NCBI GenBank assembly: GCA_046565505.1
Contig: JBKHYJ010000022.1
Span: 124,001 to 188,000, forward strand
DNA: 64,000 nucleotides
DNA from: JBKHYJ01 sp046565505
Lineage (GTDB): Bacteria; Acidobacteriota; Blastocatellia; UBA7656
Direction: 5' to 3'
Shown: in pieces, positions 1 through 8,304 of the stretch
How positions within the stretch are numbered: the first letter of the stretch is position 1
Layout of the letters: each line of letters starts with the position of its first letter
Made by a program: the position numbers and the translations under genes
Notes under the pieces: generated by a model
Seen by the model: the letters and a program-made list of their open reading frames with translations, nothing else
Databases searched by the model: none
What the model was told of the DNA's origin: nothing

Positions 1-850
1 CTCTCTTGTCGGCCAAACTCATATCGGCAAACTCTTGCGAGTCGATTATCTCCGGTCTCTTAGGTTCGGGCGCTTCTTTCAGAGGCGGGAACGGTACGAC
101 TCTAGCGGGCTTGCTTGGTTTAGCTTCTGTGCTGGCATGCGGAGTCTCTTTTATCTCAACCTCTAAAGGCTTACGCTCAATTGACGGGATTGTGACAAGC
201 GAGCGGTTCGGCTCTTTTAGCTTGCCGGCTGTCTCTTGCCATTCTGGATATGCATGGGTGAGCGGGGAAGAGAGTACATGCTTGATGACGTTGCGAGCCT
301 CGCTTATCCGGCCCGCCTCGCCTAGTTCTACGGCGTATGAATTGAGGTAATCATAATAGGAAAGCGGGTCAGAGTATCGCGCGAACGGCAGGCAGCTTTC
401 GAGGTCCGTTATTGATGAGTTGTGAAAGCCTTCTCTGGCTTTGAATATAGCCATCCCTCTCATGCCCTCTAATAAAGGCGAGGCTTTCATTGACTCTATA
501 ATCCATCTAAGTTCCGACGCATTATCGTTTTCTCTTGCCGCTAGAGCCGCCAGCGTATGCATGGCTCTCGCTCTATAATGCAAAGGCGCATGCTCAGCTA
601 TATACTCAAAGGTATTCTTCACATCAGCACCGCGCACATATTCACACCATCCGAGGTAATACTGACCGATTAATTGATACTGCCGTATTGGCACATTGAT
701 TAAGAGCCTTGCCGTTTCTTCTGCGCGCTCAATTTTGCGGAAGATATAGGCGTGTTCAGCGTGGCGGACAAGTTTAGTTCCTAATTCGTGGAACCCCACA
801 GGTGTACTTATTAACTGTTGATAGAATTTCGCGTGTAAAGGAGAAACCAT
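1..850 (-). CDS. TPR-like hypothetical protein, C-terminus cut by the window edge
   Basis: The minus strand is open from an ATG at 850 to the left edge (283 codons, no stop), so the end is missing. The product starts MVSPLHAKFYQQLISTPVGF and is helix-rich, with repeated patterns such as AEETARLL, EYIAEHAPLHYRARAMHTLA and SYAVELGEAGRISEARNVI that read like tetratricopeptide repeats. A Pro/Lys/Glu-rich tail follows from about residue 215. It resembles, from memory, an uncharacterised family common in Blastocatellia whose members start MISPLHQRFYQQ or similar. That similarity is why I chose the start at 850 although no Shine-Dalgarno is visible before it. The start codon overlaps that of the divergent gene at 849. 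Function unknown; TPRs suggest protein-protein contacts. Confidence 0.75.
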   Translation of the reverse strand, partial: MVSPLHAKFYQQLISTPVGFHELGTKLVRHAEHAYIFRKIERAEETARLLINVPIRQYQLIGQYYLGWCEYVRGADVKNTFEYIAEHAPLHYRARAMHTLAALAARENDNASELRWIIESMKASPLLEGMRGMAIFKAREGFHNSSITDLESCLPFARYSDPLSYYDYLNSYAVELGEAGRISEARNVIKHVLSSPLTHAYPEWQETAGKLKEPNRSLVTIPSIERKPLEVEIKETPHASTEAKPSKPARVVPFPPLKEAPEPKRPEIIDSQEFADMSLADKR

Positions 851-1088
851 GAAAAGACTGTTATCCGTCTTAACGCTCATGCTGTGTCTGTCCTTTCCTG
901 TTATGGGAGGCCATCGGCCTATAGGGGGCCGGTATTGTTCGCCTTGCGATAACATCACTTGCACTTGTGATGAAGGCGAGACACCTAATGCGAATACCAC
1001 TACTCAGCAAGACAATGCCCCCGTAGACGTATCAGAAATAGGTATAGTGATCGTGGCTCTACTCTTCTGGCTTAGACTGAAAGCTTAA
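849..1088 (+). CDS. Small secreted or membrane-anchored hypothetical protein
   Basis: 79 residues. A Lys-Arg plus hydrophobic N-terminus (residues 1-20, ending near VMGG) is a signal peptide. The middle is Cys-rich (YCSPC, then CTC: four cysteines within about 15 residues) and could bind metal or form disulfides. Residues 61-77 (VSEIGIVIVALLFWLRL) form a C-terminal hydrophobic segment that could anchor it. A strong Shine-Dalgarno (AAAGGAG) lies 5 nt before the ATG, which makes this a credible gene despite its size. It is divergent from, and overlaps by two bases, the TPR-like gene. I do not recognise a family. Confidence 0.65.
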   Translation: MKRLLSVLTLMLCLSFPVMGGHRPIGGRYCSPCDNITCTCDEGETPNANTTTQQDNAPVDVSEIGIVIVALLFWLRLKA

Positions 1089-1195
1089 TAAGCTAAGTTG
1101 GTGCTGCTGAAAACTCGACTGCGACATGCCGCACTTGTGGCGGATTAATATCTGTCTAGCATGTCTTGGGGATTGTACTACAAGCTACTACAGAT

Positions 1196-2149
1196 TCAAG
1201 CGGAATAGAGCAGTTCTTTTAAATCCCATACGTGGTCGGTCAACTTGGCTTCCATAGCCGGCGTAACCCTCAACGTTTTATGCACGCGGCAAAAGTTGTA
1301 ATAAGCAAACTGTAAGGCATACGCACATCGAAGATTCCACCACTTTTTTGAGAAAGCGTTAGTCAATCGAGTCATCCGGCGCATGCTCATTCTGACTGTC
1401 AAGTTTTGCCTCTCAATGTGGCTTGTGCAGACCTTATCAAGATCGGGTTCTCCGAAGATAGCCAGCTTCTCGACTCCCACAACTTCAGCGGGCGAATACC
1501 TATGGTCGTCATCAACGAGCTTGCCATACTGCTTTATAAGCTGACCGAAGTTAACGAGCTTCGCGCCTAAGCTGTAAACCATCGCATCACGGTAAGGCTT
1601 GAACCCATCCGTGTAAACATCAAAGTTATGATCGGCAGTGGCGCGGGCAAGCCTTTCAGTAAAAACATAAGTGTCATTGGCCGTTCGCCTGCCCAAGTGC
1701 CAAGCAAGAATGAGCTTTGTATGCCGCTCCATAGCGATGAAGCAGTAGGCATCGCCAAGCCCATCGTCATCACCTTTACCTTGCCGGTTCTTGGTTTTCT
1801 CCTTCATCCCAACGAAGCCCCATATCTCGTCGCACTGCACTTCTTTTACGCTGACGCCTTGAATCATTCTATCCGTCAACGCTTCGCACTTGTCGCCGAC
1901 TTTCTGAATTATGGAAAGGATGGTCCGCTTCTCAACGCCAGTGATTCGCTCCGTACTCCTGATAGAGCATCCTTCAACAAGGTGCTTTAGAACGGAGATG
2001 ATTTTTTCTTCATCAAGAATCATTCCGGGCAGCGTCTTAGCATGAGGCTCGCTGAAGGTTTTCTTACAGGTGAGGCATTGAAAGCGTTGATTACCTTTGC
2101 GGTCTTTCCCGAATCGTCGCGCCTCAGTTTGGCATGTTGTGCAAATCAT
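1196..2149 (-). CDS. IS1-like family transposase
   Basis: About 317 residues. An N-terminal zinc-ribbon (CTTC...CLTC, residues 3-30) is followed by an HTH-like region and a DDE nuclease core: QCDEIWGFVGMKEK gives the first Asp, VYTDGFKPYRDAM the second, and SHIERQNLTVRMSMRRMTR the Glu, with an arginine-rich C-terminal part typical of IS1-type transposases that act on double-stranded ends. An in-frame ATG exists at 2173, but the start at 2149 is preferred: GGAGG lies 8 nt before it and the protein then begins MICTTC as in relatives. The gene is intact, so it may be active. The element ends could not be fixed with confidence. The A+T content matches the rest of the 1-4 kb segment rather than the chromosome to the right. 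Confidence 0.85.
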   Translation of the reverse strand: MICTTCQTEARRFGKDRKGNQRFQCLTCKKTFSEPHAKTLPGMILDEEKIISVLKHLVEGCSIRSTERITGVEKRTILSIIQKVGDKCEALTDRMIQGVSVKEVQCDEIWGFVGMKEKTKNRQGKGDDDGLGDAYCFIAMERHTKLILAWHLGRRTANDTYVFTERLARATADHNFDVYTDGFKPYRDAMVYSLGAKLVNFGQLIKQYGKLVDDDHRYSPAEVVGVEKLAIFGEPDLDKVCTSHIERQNLTVRMSMRRMTRLTNAFSKKWWNLRCAYALQFAYYNFCRVHKTLRVTPAMEAKLTDHVWDLKELLYSA

Positions 2150-2185
2150 TCCAGCGGCCTCCAATCTCATCAATTCAATGAGAGG

Positions 2186-2214
2186 ATTATACTTAACCGC
2201 TTAAGCATTGTCAA
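2186..2214 (-). promoter_or_regulatory. Consensus sigma70 promoter of the transposase gene
   Basis: On the minus strand TTGACA (2214-2209) and TATAAT (2191-2186) are separated by exactly 17 bp: a perfect match to the sigma70 consensus. The predicted transcript starts near 2179, just before the transposase gene. This leaves no room for a ribosome site before the ATG at 2173 and supports the start at 2149. Confidence 0.75.
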
Positions 2215-2252
2215 GATAATTGTGTTGATTTACGGATATTGGCGAACTATTT

Positions 2253-2714
2253 TCAGAACGGTAGCTCTCTTTCTTCTTCGTCTTTTTCTTCCGTTTCCAT
2301 GCCAAATCCGTCTGGCGGTTCGTCGTCTTCTTCGTTATCTCCAAACTCTAAGAGTCCAAAGGTGTTTTGACCATGACTTGTAAAAATTTCACCTCTTTTC
2401 GCATAGGTATTTATTGAACTACTTACAGAGCTTCGATTGCTGCGTGTATTTTCTATCCCCATGCCTCCTAATAGCTTAACAATGTGCAGAGGTTTCTTTG
2501 CGCGCCGAAGTACGTCACGGGCCTTTTCCATATTGCTGCCGGGCCTCAGTATCTTTTCTGTCTGTCTTTCATCGGCATACTCTCTAGGCATAACTTTCAA
2601 GGCTTCAGTTAAACCCATTAAAAAGGCTTTTTCTTCTCTAAGTTTAGACTCAAGCTCGTTAATCTCTTTTGTCTTGTTCTCGATTTTCTTTTCGAGGGCT
2701 GATCTTATGCTCAT
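2253..2714 (-). CDS. Coiled-coil / winged-helix (HARE-HTH-like) protein
   Basis: 153 residues. Residues 1-45 are a charged heptad-like coiled coil (KKIENKTKEINELESKLREE). Residues 60-123 (MEKARDVLRRAKKPLHIVKL ... NTFGLLEF) match the pattern of a HARE-HTH winged helix: two helices, a hydrophobic HIVKLL helix and a final wing with a bulky FGLLEF strand. The last 30 residues are strongly acidic. The ATG has AAGGAGA 5 nt upstream. HARE-HTH domains are thought to bind DNA or read modified bases; the acidic tail could mimic nucleic acid or contact partners. It sits between the transposase and dinD. The fold is an inference from pattern, not a search. Confidence 0.7.
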   Translation of the reverse strand: MSIRSALEKKIENKTKEINELESKLREEKAFLMGLTEALKVMPREYADERQTEKILRPGSNMEKARDVLRRAKKPLHIVKLLGGMGIENTRSNRSSVSSSINTYAKRGEIFTSHGQNTFGLLEFGDNEEDDEPPDGFGMETEEKDEEERELPF

Positions 2715-2770
2715 ATGGTCTCCTTATGGAAAAGGACTATAGCGCACGAATGAGGAAAAATGAAGTGAAA

Positions 2771-2812
2771 AGACATGAAAAGATAGCATTGTGAAATCAT
2801 GTCTGATATAAT
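2771..2812 (+). promoter_or_regulatory. Palindromic operator candidate and -10 box of dinD
   Basis: AGACATGA (2771-2778) and TCATGTCT (2797-2804) form a perfect 8-bp inverted repeat with an 18-bp gap. A perfect -10 box TATAAT lies at 2807-2812. The -35 position at 17-bp spacing (2784-2789, TAGCAT) falls inside the gap and is poor, so the repeat brackets the core promoter as an operator would. The sequence is unlike the E. coli (CTGT-N8-ACAG) or Bacillus (GAAC-N4-GTTC) LexA boxes. Regulation by damage is inferred only from the downstream gene. Confidence 0.5.
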
Positions 2813-2852
2813 CGCGCCCGTCTGAGTTAATTTTGGAGGTGAAACCCCGATT

Positions 2853-3677
2853 ATGGATATGGAGAGTTTTCGGAGCAAATTGGATAAGAAGAAGCGCGTT
2901 ACAGCGAATGGTGTTGAATACTGGATGGGGCGAGATATTCAGGAAATTCTAGGCTATGACACTTGGCAGTATTTCGAGCAGGCGATTGAGCGTGCAAAGA
3001 CGGCATGTGAAAGCGCGGGCAAGAATCCTAAGGATTGGTTTAGGGATACCACTAAGCCAATCAAGTCTGGCAAGGGGGGAATACAAAAGAGAGGGGATTG
3101 TTACCTTTCGAGATTTGCCTGCTATCTCATTGCAATGAATGGTGATTCAACTAAGTCTGAGATTGGATGGGCGCAGACTTATTTTGCTGTGCAAACTCGT
3201 AGGCAAGAAATGAGTGATGAAATAAATGCCAAACTCGCCAGACTTGATAAACGCAATACTGTTGCCCTGCATAATAGCCAACTTGCTGGGGTTGCGAAAC
3301 GGTCAGGCGTTCAACGCTTTGGATTATTTCAGGATTTCGGCTATCGTGGCCTTTATGGGATGCCGCTCAAGGCAATCAAAGCGAAAAAGCGCATCCCGGA
3401 CAAAGACCACCTCTTAGATTATGCTGGCATTGCAGAGCTTTCGGCGATTGATTTTAAGAGTACCCAGACCACGGCAGCATTACACCGGCTTTCAATTCAT
3501 AATGAACATGCCGCGAATGCCCTTCATGAGAAAGTTGGTAAGATTGTACGTGAAGCTATGCGCCAAGCGAATGAAATCATGCCGGAAGACTTACCAACTG
3601 AGCCGCATATTAAGATCATAAAACAGGAGCTTAAAACAGCAAAGGTATTGCCGTCTAAGCAGGATGAAACTAATTAG
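2853..3677 (+). CDS. dinD: DNA-damage-inducible protein D
   Basis: 274 residues, about the length of E. coli DinD. The N-terminal half is a BRO-N/KilA-N-like fold found in phage and damage proteins: EYWMGRDIQEILGYDTWQYF, then RDCYL-type and SRFACYLIAMNGD motifs and a WAQTYFAVQTRRQE segment. The C-terminal half (NSQLAGVAKRSGVQRFGLFQ ... TTAALHRLSIHNEHAANALH) is the family-specific part. GGAGGTGA lies 10 nt before the ATG. In E. coli dinD is an SOS gene whose product inhibits RecA filament activities; a similar role here is inferred from family membership. The gene is convergent with, and overlaps by 8 bp, the small gene on the other strand. Confidence 0.88.
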   Translation: MDMESFRSKLDKKKRVTANGVEYWMGRDIQEILGYDTWQYFEQAIERAKTACESAGKNPKDWFRDTTKPIKSGKGGIQKRGDCYLSRFACYLIAMNGDSTKSEIGWAQTYFAVQTRRQEMSDEINAKLARLDKRNTVALHNSQLAGVAKRSGVQRFGLFQDFGYRGLYGMPLKAIKAKKRIPDKDHLLDYAGIAELSAIDFKSTQTTAALHRLSIHNEHAANALHEKVGKIVREAMRQANEIMPEDLPTEPHIKIIKQELKTAKVLPSKQDETN

Positions 3678-3939
3678 CCTTCTTAGACCATCGCGCTTCT
3701 GCGGCTTTTTTGGCAATCTGTTTTTTACGTCTAGCGGAGAGCTTTTCAGCGCGCGCCTTGCCACCTTTCAGACCGCCCATGCGACCTAGCGCGACGGCAT
3801 GCGGATTCTTGGCGGGTTCGTCTTCGGCGGGTTCGTCAATGGGTTTGCCAGCGTCCCTTGCTTCATCACGGCGAATCAATTCACTCAGCCCGTCAAAGGC
3901 CATCTCGTTCTCGTCCGGTTTGCTTGACCGCTTTGGCAT
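3670..3939 (-). CDS. Small basic Lys/Arg/Ala-rich protein
   Basis: 89 residues. The N-terminal half is acidic (DEARDAGKPIDEPAEDEPAK) and the C-terminal half strongly basic: GRMGGLKGGKARAEKLSARR followed by KKQIAKKAAEARW. This GGxKGGxARAxxLSxxRRxxIAxxAAxARW pattern recurs in many small bacterial proteins, often on mobile segments, and looks like a nucleic-acid-binding helix pair. Function is not known to me. Its stop overlaps the 3' end of dinD by 8 bp, so the two transcripts would be antisense at their ends. Confidence 0.7.
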   Translation of the reverse strand: MPKRSSKPDENEMAFDGLSELIRRDEARDAGKPIDEPAEDEPAKNPHAVALGRMGGLKGGKARAEKLSARRKKQIAKKAAEARWSKKAN

Positions 3940-4241
3940 GAGAAAATATTAGCATGGCGGGGTGAAGGCGGGGAAAAGATTTTTCGGGGCATCAACACAA
4001 GAATACCCCACTACCAGACATCTCTTTTCGGTTTCGCCGTCAGCCGATGATTCTGTTAGCAATTTGACCGAAGTAATTCAATCATTCTGACGCTATTTGC
4101 CTGATCGCTCCGGCCGCGCGTCGGCGGGCAATGTACGTGTAACTCTTCAGACGCTTGACTTAACGACAGGCCGTGAGCGTGGAACGAGCCTCGCGTTAGT
4201 GAGTTGGATTTCCAACTCTCGCTACCCGGGAAGACTTGAGC
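3940..4241. other. Gap between accessory segment and chromosome
   Basis: About 300 bp without a gene. No tRNA, clear direct repeat or integrase site is visible. Codon style and GC content change across it: A+T-richer genes on the left, GC-rich genes on the right. A boundary of an acquired segment may therefore lie here. Confidence 0.4.
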
Positions 4242-6680
4242 ATGTCAGGATTGAATGTCGAGGCGAACAAGGGCAGAATAAGCGACTTCACCGTGAGCGT
4301 GTCGGCGGTGGGGTTGCTCGTATTTGCGTACTCGGTGTTCGAGATGGGCCAGGGCAGCGTGAATTTCGAGTGGGTGCTCCTGAGCCTCGTGACCATAATG
4401 CTGGTTTCGCGCATAGACATCGGGATCCCGAGGACTACGAGCACAGTCACCTTGTCCGACACCTTCATTTTCATTTCGCTGTTGCTCTACGGCACGCACG
4501 CCTCGGTCGTGCTCGCCGCGCTCGACGCCGCCGTCTGCACCCTGCACCTGAAGAACAGGCGCAAGATCATATGGTTCAACACGGGGGTGATGAGCCTGTC
4601 GGTCTTCGTCGCCGGGTCGGCCGCCTCGGCCGTGTTCGGCGATTTAAGGGCGCTCGCCTTCGAGATGGATAGGCTCTTTATGGCGGCGGGGATGATGGCC
4701 CTGCTCCATTACGTTTTAAATTCGGGGCTGATGAGCGTGGTCACGGCGCTGAGGCGGGGGCACAGCCTGATAAAGACCTGGAAGAACTCTTTCCTCTGGA
4801 CGTCGATCTCATACTTCGCCGGCGCGGTGACTGCCTGCCTGGTCATCAAGCTGATCACGGTGATCTCGTTCTACGCATTCATCATTTCGGTCCCGATATT
4901 GACGATCACCTATTTCACCTACAAAGTCTACCTCGACAGGGTCGAGACCTCGAACCAGCACGCCGAGCAGATGGCGGACCTGCACCTGAGAACTATAGAG
5001 GCGCTCGCCATAGCGATCGACGCTAAGGACGAGGTGACGCACGACCATGTTCGGCGCGTGCAGATATACGCGACTGGACTCGCGCGGCTGTTCGGCCTGT
5101 CTGAGCCGGAGATAGAGGCGCTCAAGGCGGGCGCGCTTCTGCATGACATAGGCAAACTCGCCGTCCCGGACTACATTCTCAACAAGCCCGGCCCGCTCAC
5201 GCCCGCCGAATTCGACAGGATGAAAGTTCACACTATCGTCGGCGCGGAGATTTTGGAGCGCGTCGGGTTCCCGTACCCCGTGGTCCCGGTCGTCCGCCAC
5301 CACCACGAGCGGTGGGACGGCCGCGGTTACCCCGACGGGCTGCGCGGCGACGAGATACCCATCACGGCGAGAATACTGATGGTCTCCGACTGCTTCGACG
5401 CCGTGCGAGAGGACCGGCAGTACCGCAAGGCCATGACGCGCGAGGAAGCCGTCGCGCTGCTGAAGGAGGGCACCGGGACTTTCTTTGACCCTACCGTCGT
5501 CAGCACGTTCCTCGACCACCTGCACGAGTTTGAATCGGAGATACGCCAGCAGCAGGTCGAGCCGCAGGTAATAGAGCCCCGCAAGATGAAGGACGATGGC
5601 AGGGACCCCAAGCCCGACAGCGGCCCTATAGTCTTCGAGCGCATCCGCAGCGCGCACCGGGAGGTGATAACGCTCTACGACATAGCGCAGACGATAGGCA
5701 CGAGCCTCGACCTCCGCGACACGTTCGCCGTCTTCTCCTCCAGGCTCCAGGACATAGTGAGCTACACGACCTGCGTGCTTTACCTCGTCAGGCAGGACTC
5801 GACCGAGCTTGAGGCGGCGCATGTGTCCGGCCGCCACTGCGAGAGGTTCAAGGGCCGCCGCATGCCTTCGGGCGCGGGCATAACCGGATGGGTCGTCGCC
5901 AACCGCCACCCCATGCATAATTGCGACCCCCGCCTGGACTTCGACGTGCTAAAAACCGAGCTGGATGAGAAGTACAACACGGCTTCCGTCGTGCCGCTGA
6001 TGAGGGAGGGCAATATGCTAGGCGCGCTCGCGCTGTACTCGGCGGAGCTGAACTCGTATACGGCGGACCATTTGAGGCTGATGGAAGCGGTCGCAAAGCT
6101 AGCCTCCGACGCGATAGCCAACGCCGTGCACCACGAGCAGACGGAGACGAGCGCCTTGACGGATTTGCTCACCGGCCTGCCGAACGCGAGGGCATTGCGC
6201 TACAGGTTCGAGGAGGAAGCCGACCGCGCCCGGCGGCACCGCGACGTGTTCTCGGTAGTCATGATGGACCTGGATGGGTTCAAGGCCGTCAACGACCGCT
6301 TAGGCCATCAGGCGGGCGATCATATGTTGAAAGAATTGTCCGACCTGTTGCTCGGGCAAATCCGCTCCTCCGACTTCGTCGCCCGTTACGCGGGCGACGA
6401 GTTCGTTGCCATACTTCAGGCCGGGCCGGAAGAGGCCAAGGAGGCCGTGCAGCGCATTCAAAGGAGCGTCGACCGACACGACTTCGGCTTCGGCGCGTCA
6501 AAGCTTTTCATCGGCGTGAGCGCGGGCTGGGCCTGCTTCGGCGAGGACGGCAACACGCTCGACGAGCTACTGCTGGCCGCCGACCGCGCGATGTATGGAG
6601 ATAAGTCCAAGCGCAAAACTCTTCTGGCAGAATCACGCGACCCGAACCCGAACGACCTGGGGCAGTACAGGGTCATGTAA
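4242..6680 (+). CDS. Membrane HD-GYP / GAF / GGDEF cyclic-di-GMP signalling protein
   Basis: 812 residues. Residues 18-228 hold about six membrane segments. Residues 250-430 are an HD-GYP phosphodiesterase domain with the HD pair (LLHDIGKLAVPD, H301-D302), HHHERWDGRGYPDG and a VSDCFDA segment. Residues 470-635 look like a GAF domain. Residues 640-800 are a GGDEF domain whose signature reads AGDEF (717-721), with the RxxD inhibitory I-site (RSSD, 708-711) exactly five residues before it. The protein could therefore make and degrade cyclic di-GMP, with feedback inhibition. A TTG start is possible at 4236, but the ATG at 4242 has GGAAG 8 nt upstream and is preferred. It stands alone, convergent with the phosphatase gene. 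Confidence 0.88.
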   Translation: MSGLNVEANKGRISDFTVSVSAVGLLVFAYSVFEMGQGSVNFEWVLLSLVTIMLVSRIDIGIPRTTSTVTLSDTFIFISLLLYGTHASVVLAALDAAVCTLHLKNRRKIIWFNTGVMSLSVFVAGSAASAVFGDLRALAFEMDRLFMAAGMMALLHYVLNSGLMSVVTALRRGHSLIKTWKNSFLWTSISYFAGAVTACLVIKLITVISFYAFIISVPILTITYFTYKVYLDRVETSNQHAEQMADLHLRTIEALAIAIDAKDEVTHDHVRRVQIYATGLARLFGLSEPEIEALKAGALLHDIGKLAVPDYILNKPGPLTPAEFDRMKVHTIVGAEILERVGFPYPVVPVVRHHHERWDGRGYPDGLRGDEIPITARILMVSDCFDAVREDRQYRKAMTREEAVALLKEGTGTFFDPTVVSTFLDHLHEFESEIRQQQVEPQVIEPRKMKDDGRDPKPDSGPIVFERIRSAHREVITLYDIAQTIGTSLDLRDTFAVFSSRLQDIVSYTTCVLYLVRQDSTELEAAHVSGRHCERFKGRRMPSGAGITGWVVANRHPMHNCDPRLDFDVLKTELDEKYNTASVVPLMREGNMLGALALYSAELNSYTADHLRLMEAVAKLASDAIANAVHHEQTETSALTDLLTGLPNARALRYRFEEEADRARRHRDVFSVVMMDLDGFKAVNDRLGHQAGDHMLKELSDLLLGQIRSSDFVARYAGDEFVAILQAGPEEAKEAVQRIQRSVDRHDFGFGASKLFIGVSAGWACFGEDGNTLDELLLAADRAMYGDKSKRKTLLAESRDPNPNDLGQYRVM

Positions 6681-6731
6681 TACAATCCCGCCGCGACAGA
6701 CCTGGCCTTCCCGGTCGGCAACCGTCGCCCA

Positions 6732-7970
6732 TCACTTCACTTTTATCACCAGTACCGTGAGGTCATCGTCGGGGCCATCCATGTCAAACGAGTGCTCGCT
6801 CACGGCGCCTGTAATCAGTTGGACGATCTCATGTGCGCGCCGCCCGGAAGCCTCGCTCACCAGGCGTTGCAGCCGCGCAAGGCCGAACTGTTCGTCGCGC
6901 GCGTTCGTGGCTTCGACCACCCCGTCCGTGTAGAGCACGAGTATGTCGCCGGGGATGAATTCCACAACTGACTCCGAATACCGCGAGTCATCGAACACGC
7001 CTAGCGGCAGCCCGCCCTGGTCAAGCAACCGGCTGCTTCCGTCCGCGCGCAACAGAAGTGGCGGATTGTGGCCCGCGTTGATATAGAGCAGCCGCTTATG
7101 CTCCGGGTCGATCAGGCCATAAAAAGTCGTTATGAATCGTTCGCCGACCGTCGCCTCATGCACGAGCCTGTTTACCCGCGCCATCACCACGCGCATCGCC
7201 AGCTCGTTGATTACCGTGGCGTGAATGTAGGCGCGAAACGTCACCATTATGAGCGCCGCGGCCAGCCCCTTGCCCGACACGTCCGCGACGAGGATCCCGA
7301 GCCGGTCCGATATTGAGGCGATCAGGTCGAGGTAGTCGCCGCCCACTTCTCGGACCGGGATGGTCGTCCCGTAAATGTCGAACCCTTCGATGATGGGGAA
7401 GGCGCGCGGCAGAAGCCCCTCGACCACCTTGCGCGCAAGCTCGATCTCGCTCTCGGCCCTGCGCTGGCGCATGACCTGCCGGTGGAGCAGCGTGTGATCG
7501 ATGGCCGATGCGGCGAGCGAAGCGAACATCGTCAGAAGCTCCAGGTCGCGCTCATTGTAGCCATCGACCCAGTCGGCTTCGAGGTTGATTACGCCTATCA
7601 CCTGCCCGTCGTAACGAATTATCGGGGCGGCTATCTCAGAGCGCGTCTCCGCACGGGCTTTGACGTATCGCGTATCGCTCTTCACGTCATTAACGATCTG
7701 CCCGCGCCCGTTCTTGATAACCCAGCCGATGATGCCGCTGCCGGAGGCGAGAAAGTCTTCGCCTATGGATTGAGGCGGGTAGCCGCGGGTCTTCAGCTCG
7801 AAAATGACATGGCTCCGCGCGTCTATTACGCAGATGACGGCGGCCGAATAATCATTCAACTCTTTTAGAGAATTGAATATGGTTTCGAGCACCTCTTCGA
7901 GGTCAAGCGAACTGCTTACTTTCCTGACCGCGTCGATGAGAGTTTCGATTGTCTTTTCATTAACCGCCAT
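6732..7970 (-). CDS. GAF-PP2C (SpoIIE/RsbU-type) protein phosphatase
   Basis: 412 residues from the chosen ATG (MAVNEKTIETL). Residues 10-165 are a GAF sensor domain (SGSGIIGWVIKNGRGQIVND ... VIGVINLEADW). Residues 200-410 are a PP2C/SpoIIE phosphatase with its metal-binding motifs: VREVGGDYLD, LGILVADVSGKGLAAAL, INAGHNPPLLL, VLYTDGVVEATN and a final GPDDDLTVLVI. Such phosphatases act on anti-anti-sigma factors in partner-switching stress control; no partner is encoded nearby. The frame stays open upstream to 8042, but that extension is Arg/Ala-rich and lacks family similarity. No good Shine-Dalgarno decides the start. Confidence 0.86.
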   Translation of the reverse strand: MAVNEKTIETLIDAVRKVSSSLDLEEVLETIFNSLKELNDYSAAVICVIDARSHVIFELKTRGYPPQSIGEDFLASGSGIIGWVIKNGRGQIVNDVKSDTRYVKARAETRSEIAAPIIRYDGQVIGVINLEADWVDGYNERDLELLTMFASLAASAIDHTLLHRQVMRQRRAESEIELARKVVEGLLPRAFPIIEGFDIYGTTIPVREVGGDYLDLIASISDRLGILVADVSGKGLAAALIMVTFRAYIHATVINELAMRVVMARVNRLVHEATVGERFITTFYGLIDPEHKRLLYINAGHNPPLLLRADGSSRLLDQGGLPLGVFDDSRYSESVVEFIPGDILVLYTDGVVEATNARDEQFGLARLQRLVSEASGRRAHEIVQLITGAVSEHSFDMDGPDDDLTVLVIKVK

Positions 7971-8042
7971 AAGGCTATGCACACCCGCTTTCGCGCGCAA
8001 ACGCAAAGCAAGCATGCTAGATGCTCGCGCCCGCAATAGCAA

Positions 8043-8071
8043 GAGGCGGGCCTGCGCCTGCCGCCCGCCTC
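8043..8071. repeat. GC-rich inverted repeat between divergent genes
   Basis: GAGGCGGGC (8043-8051) pairs perfectly with GCCCGCCTC (8063-8071) around an 11-nt loop. It lies in the 334-bp divergent gap (7971-8304) and has no T-run on either side, so it is more likely a leader hairpin or protein site than a terminator. I see no other gene or site in this gap. Confidence 0.5.
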
Positions 8072-8304
8072 AGGCATCGATCAGCAGGCGCGCGCCGCCG
8101 GCATGCGATTGAGAGATCCGGTAATCAGGTTATGATTCCACACGGCCGCGGACTTCTGTTGCCGCTTGCCGCCGGGGTGAAAGAGAGTATAATTGGCTCA
8201 GACGGGGTGGGAGTTCATCACCAATTTTCAACCTGCCTGGAGGATGGCCGGTTGATCGCCAATAAGGCTCACGAGGACCAGTCGAGCCTTTATTCGGAGG
8301 GCAT

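Noticed and set aside
1101..2256. Possible terminal inverted repeats of the IS1-like element (CTGAAAA at 1107-1113 and its complement at 2250-2256; GGTGCTGCTG at the left).
   Set aside because: Only seven bases match without interruption, and the right end would lie in the stop region of the next gene. Element borders are left open.
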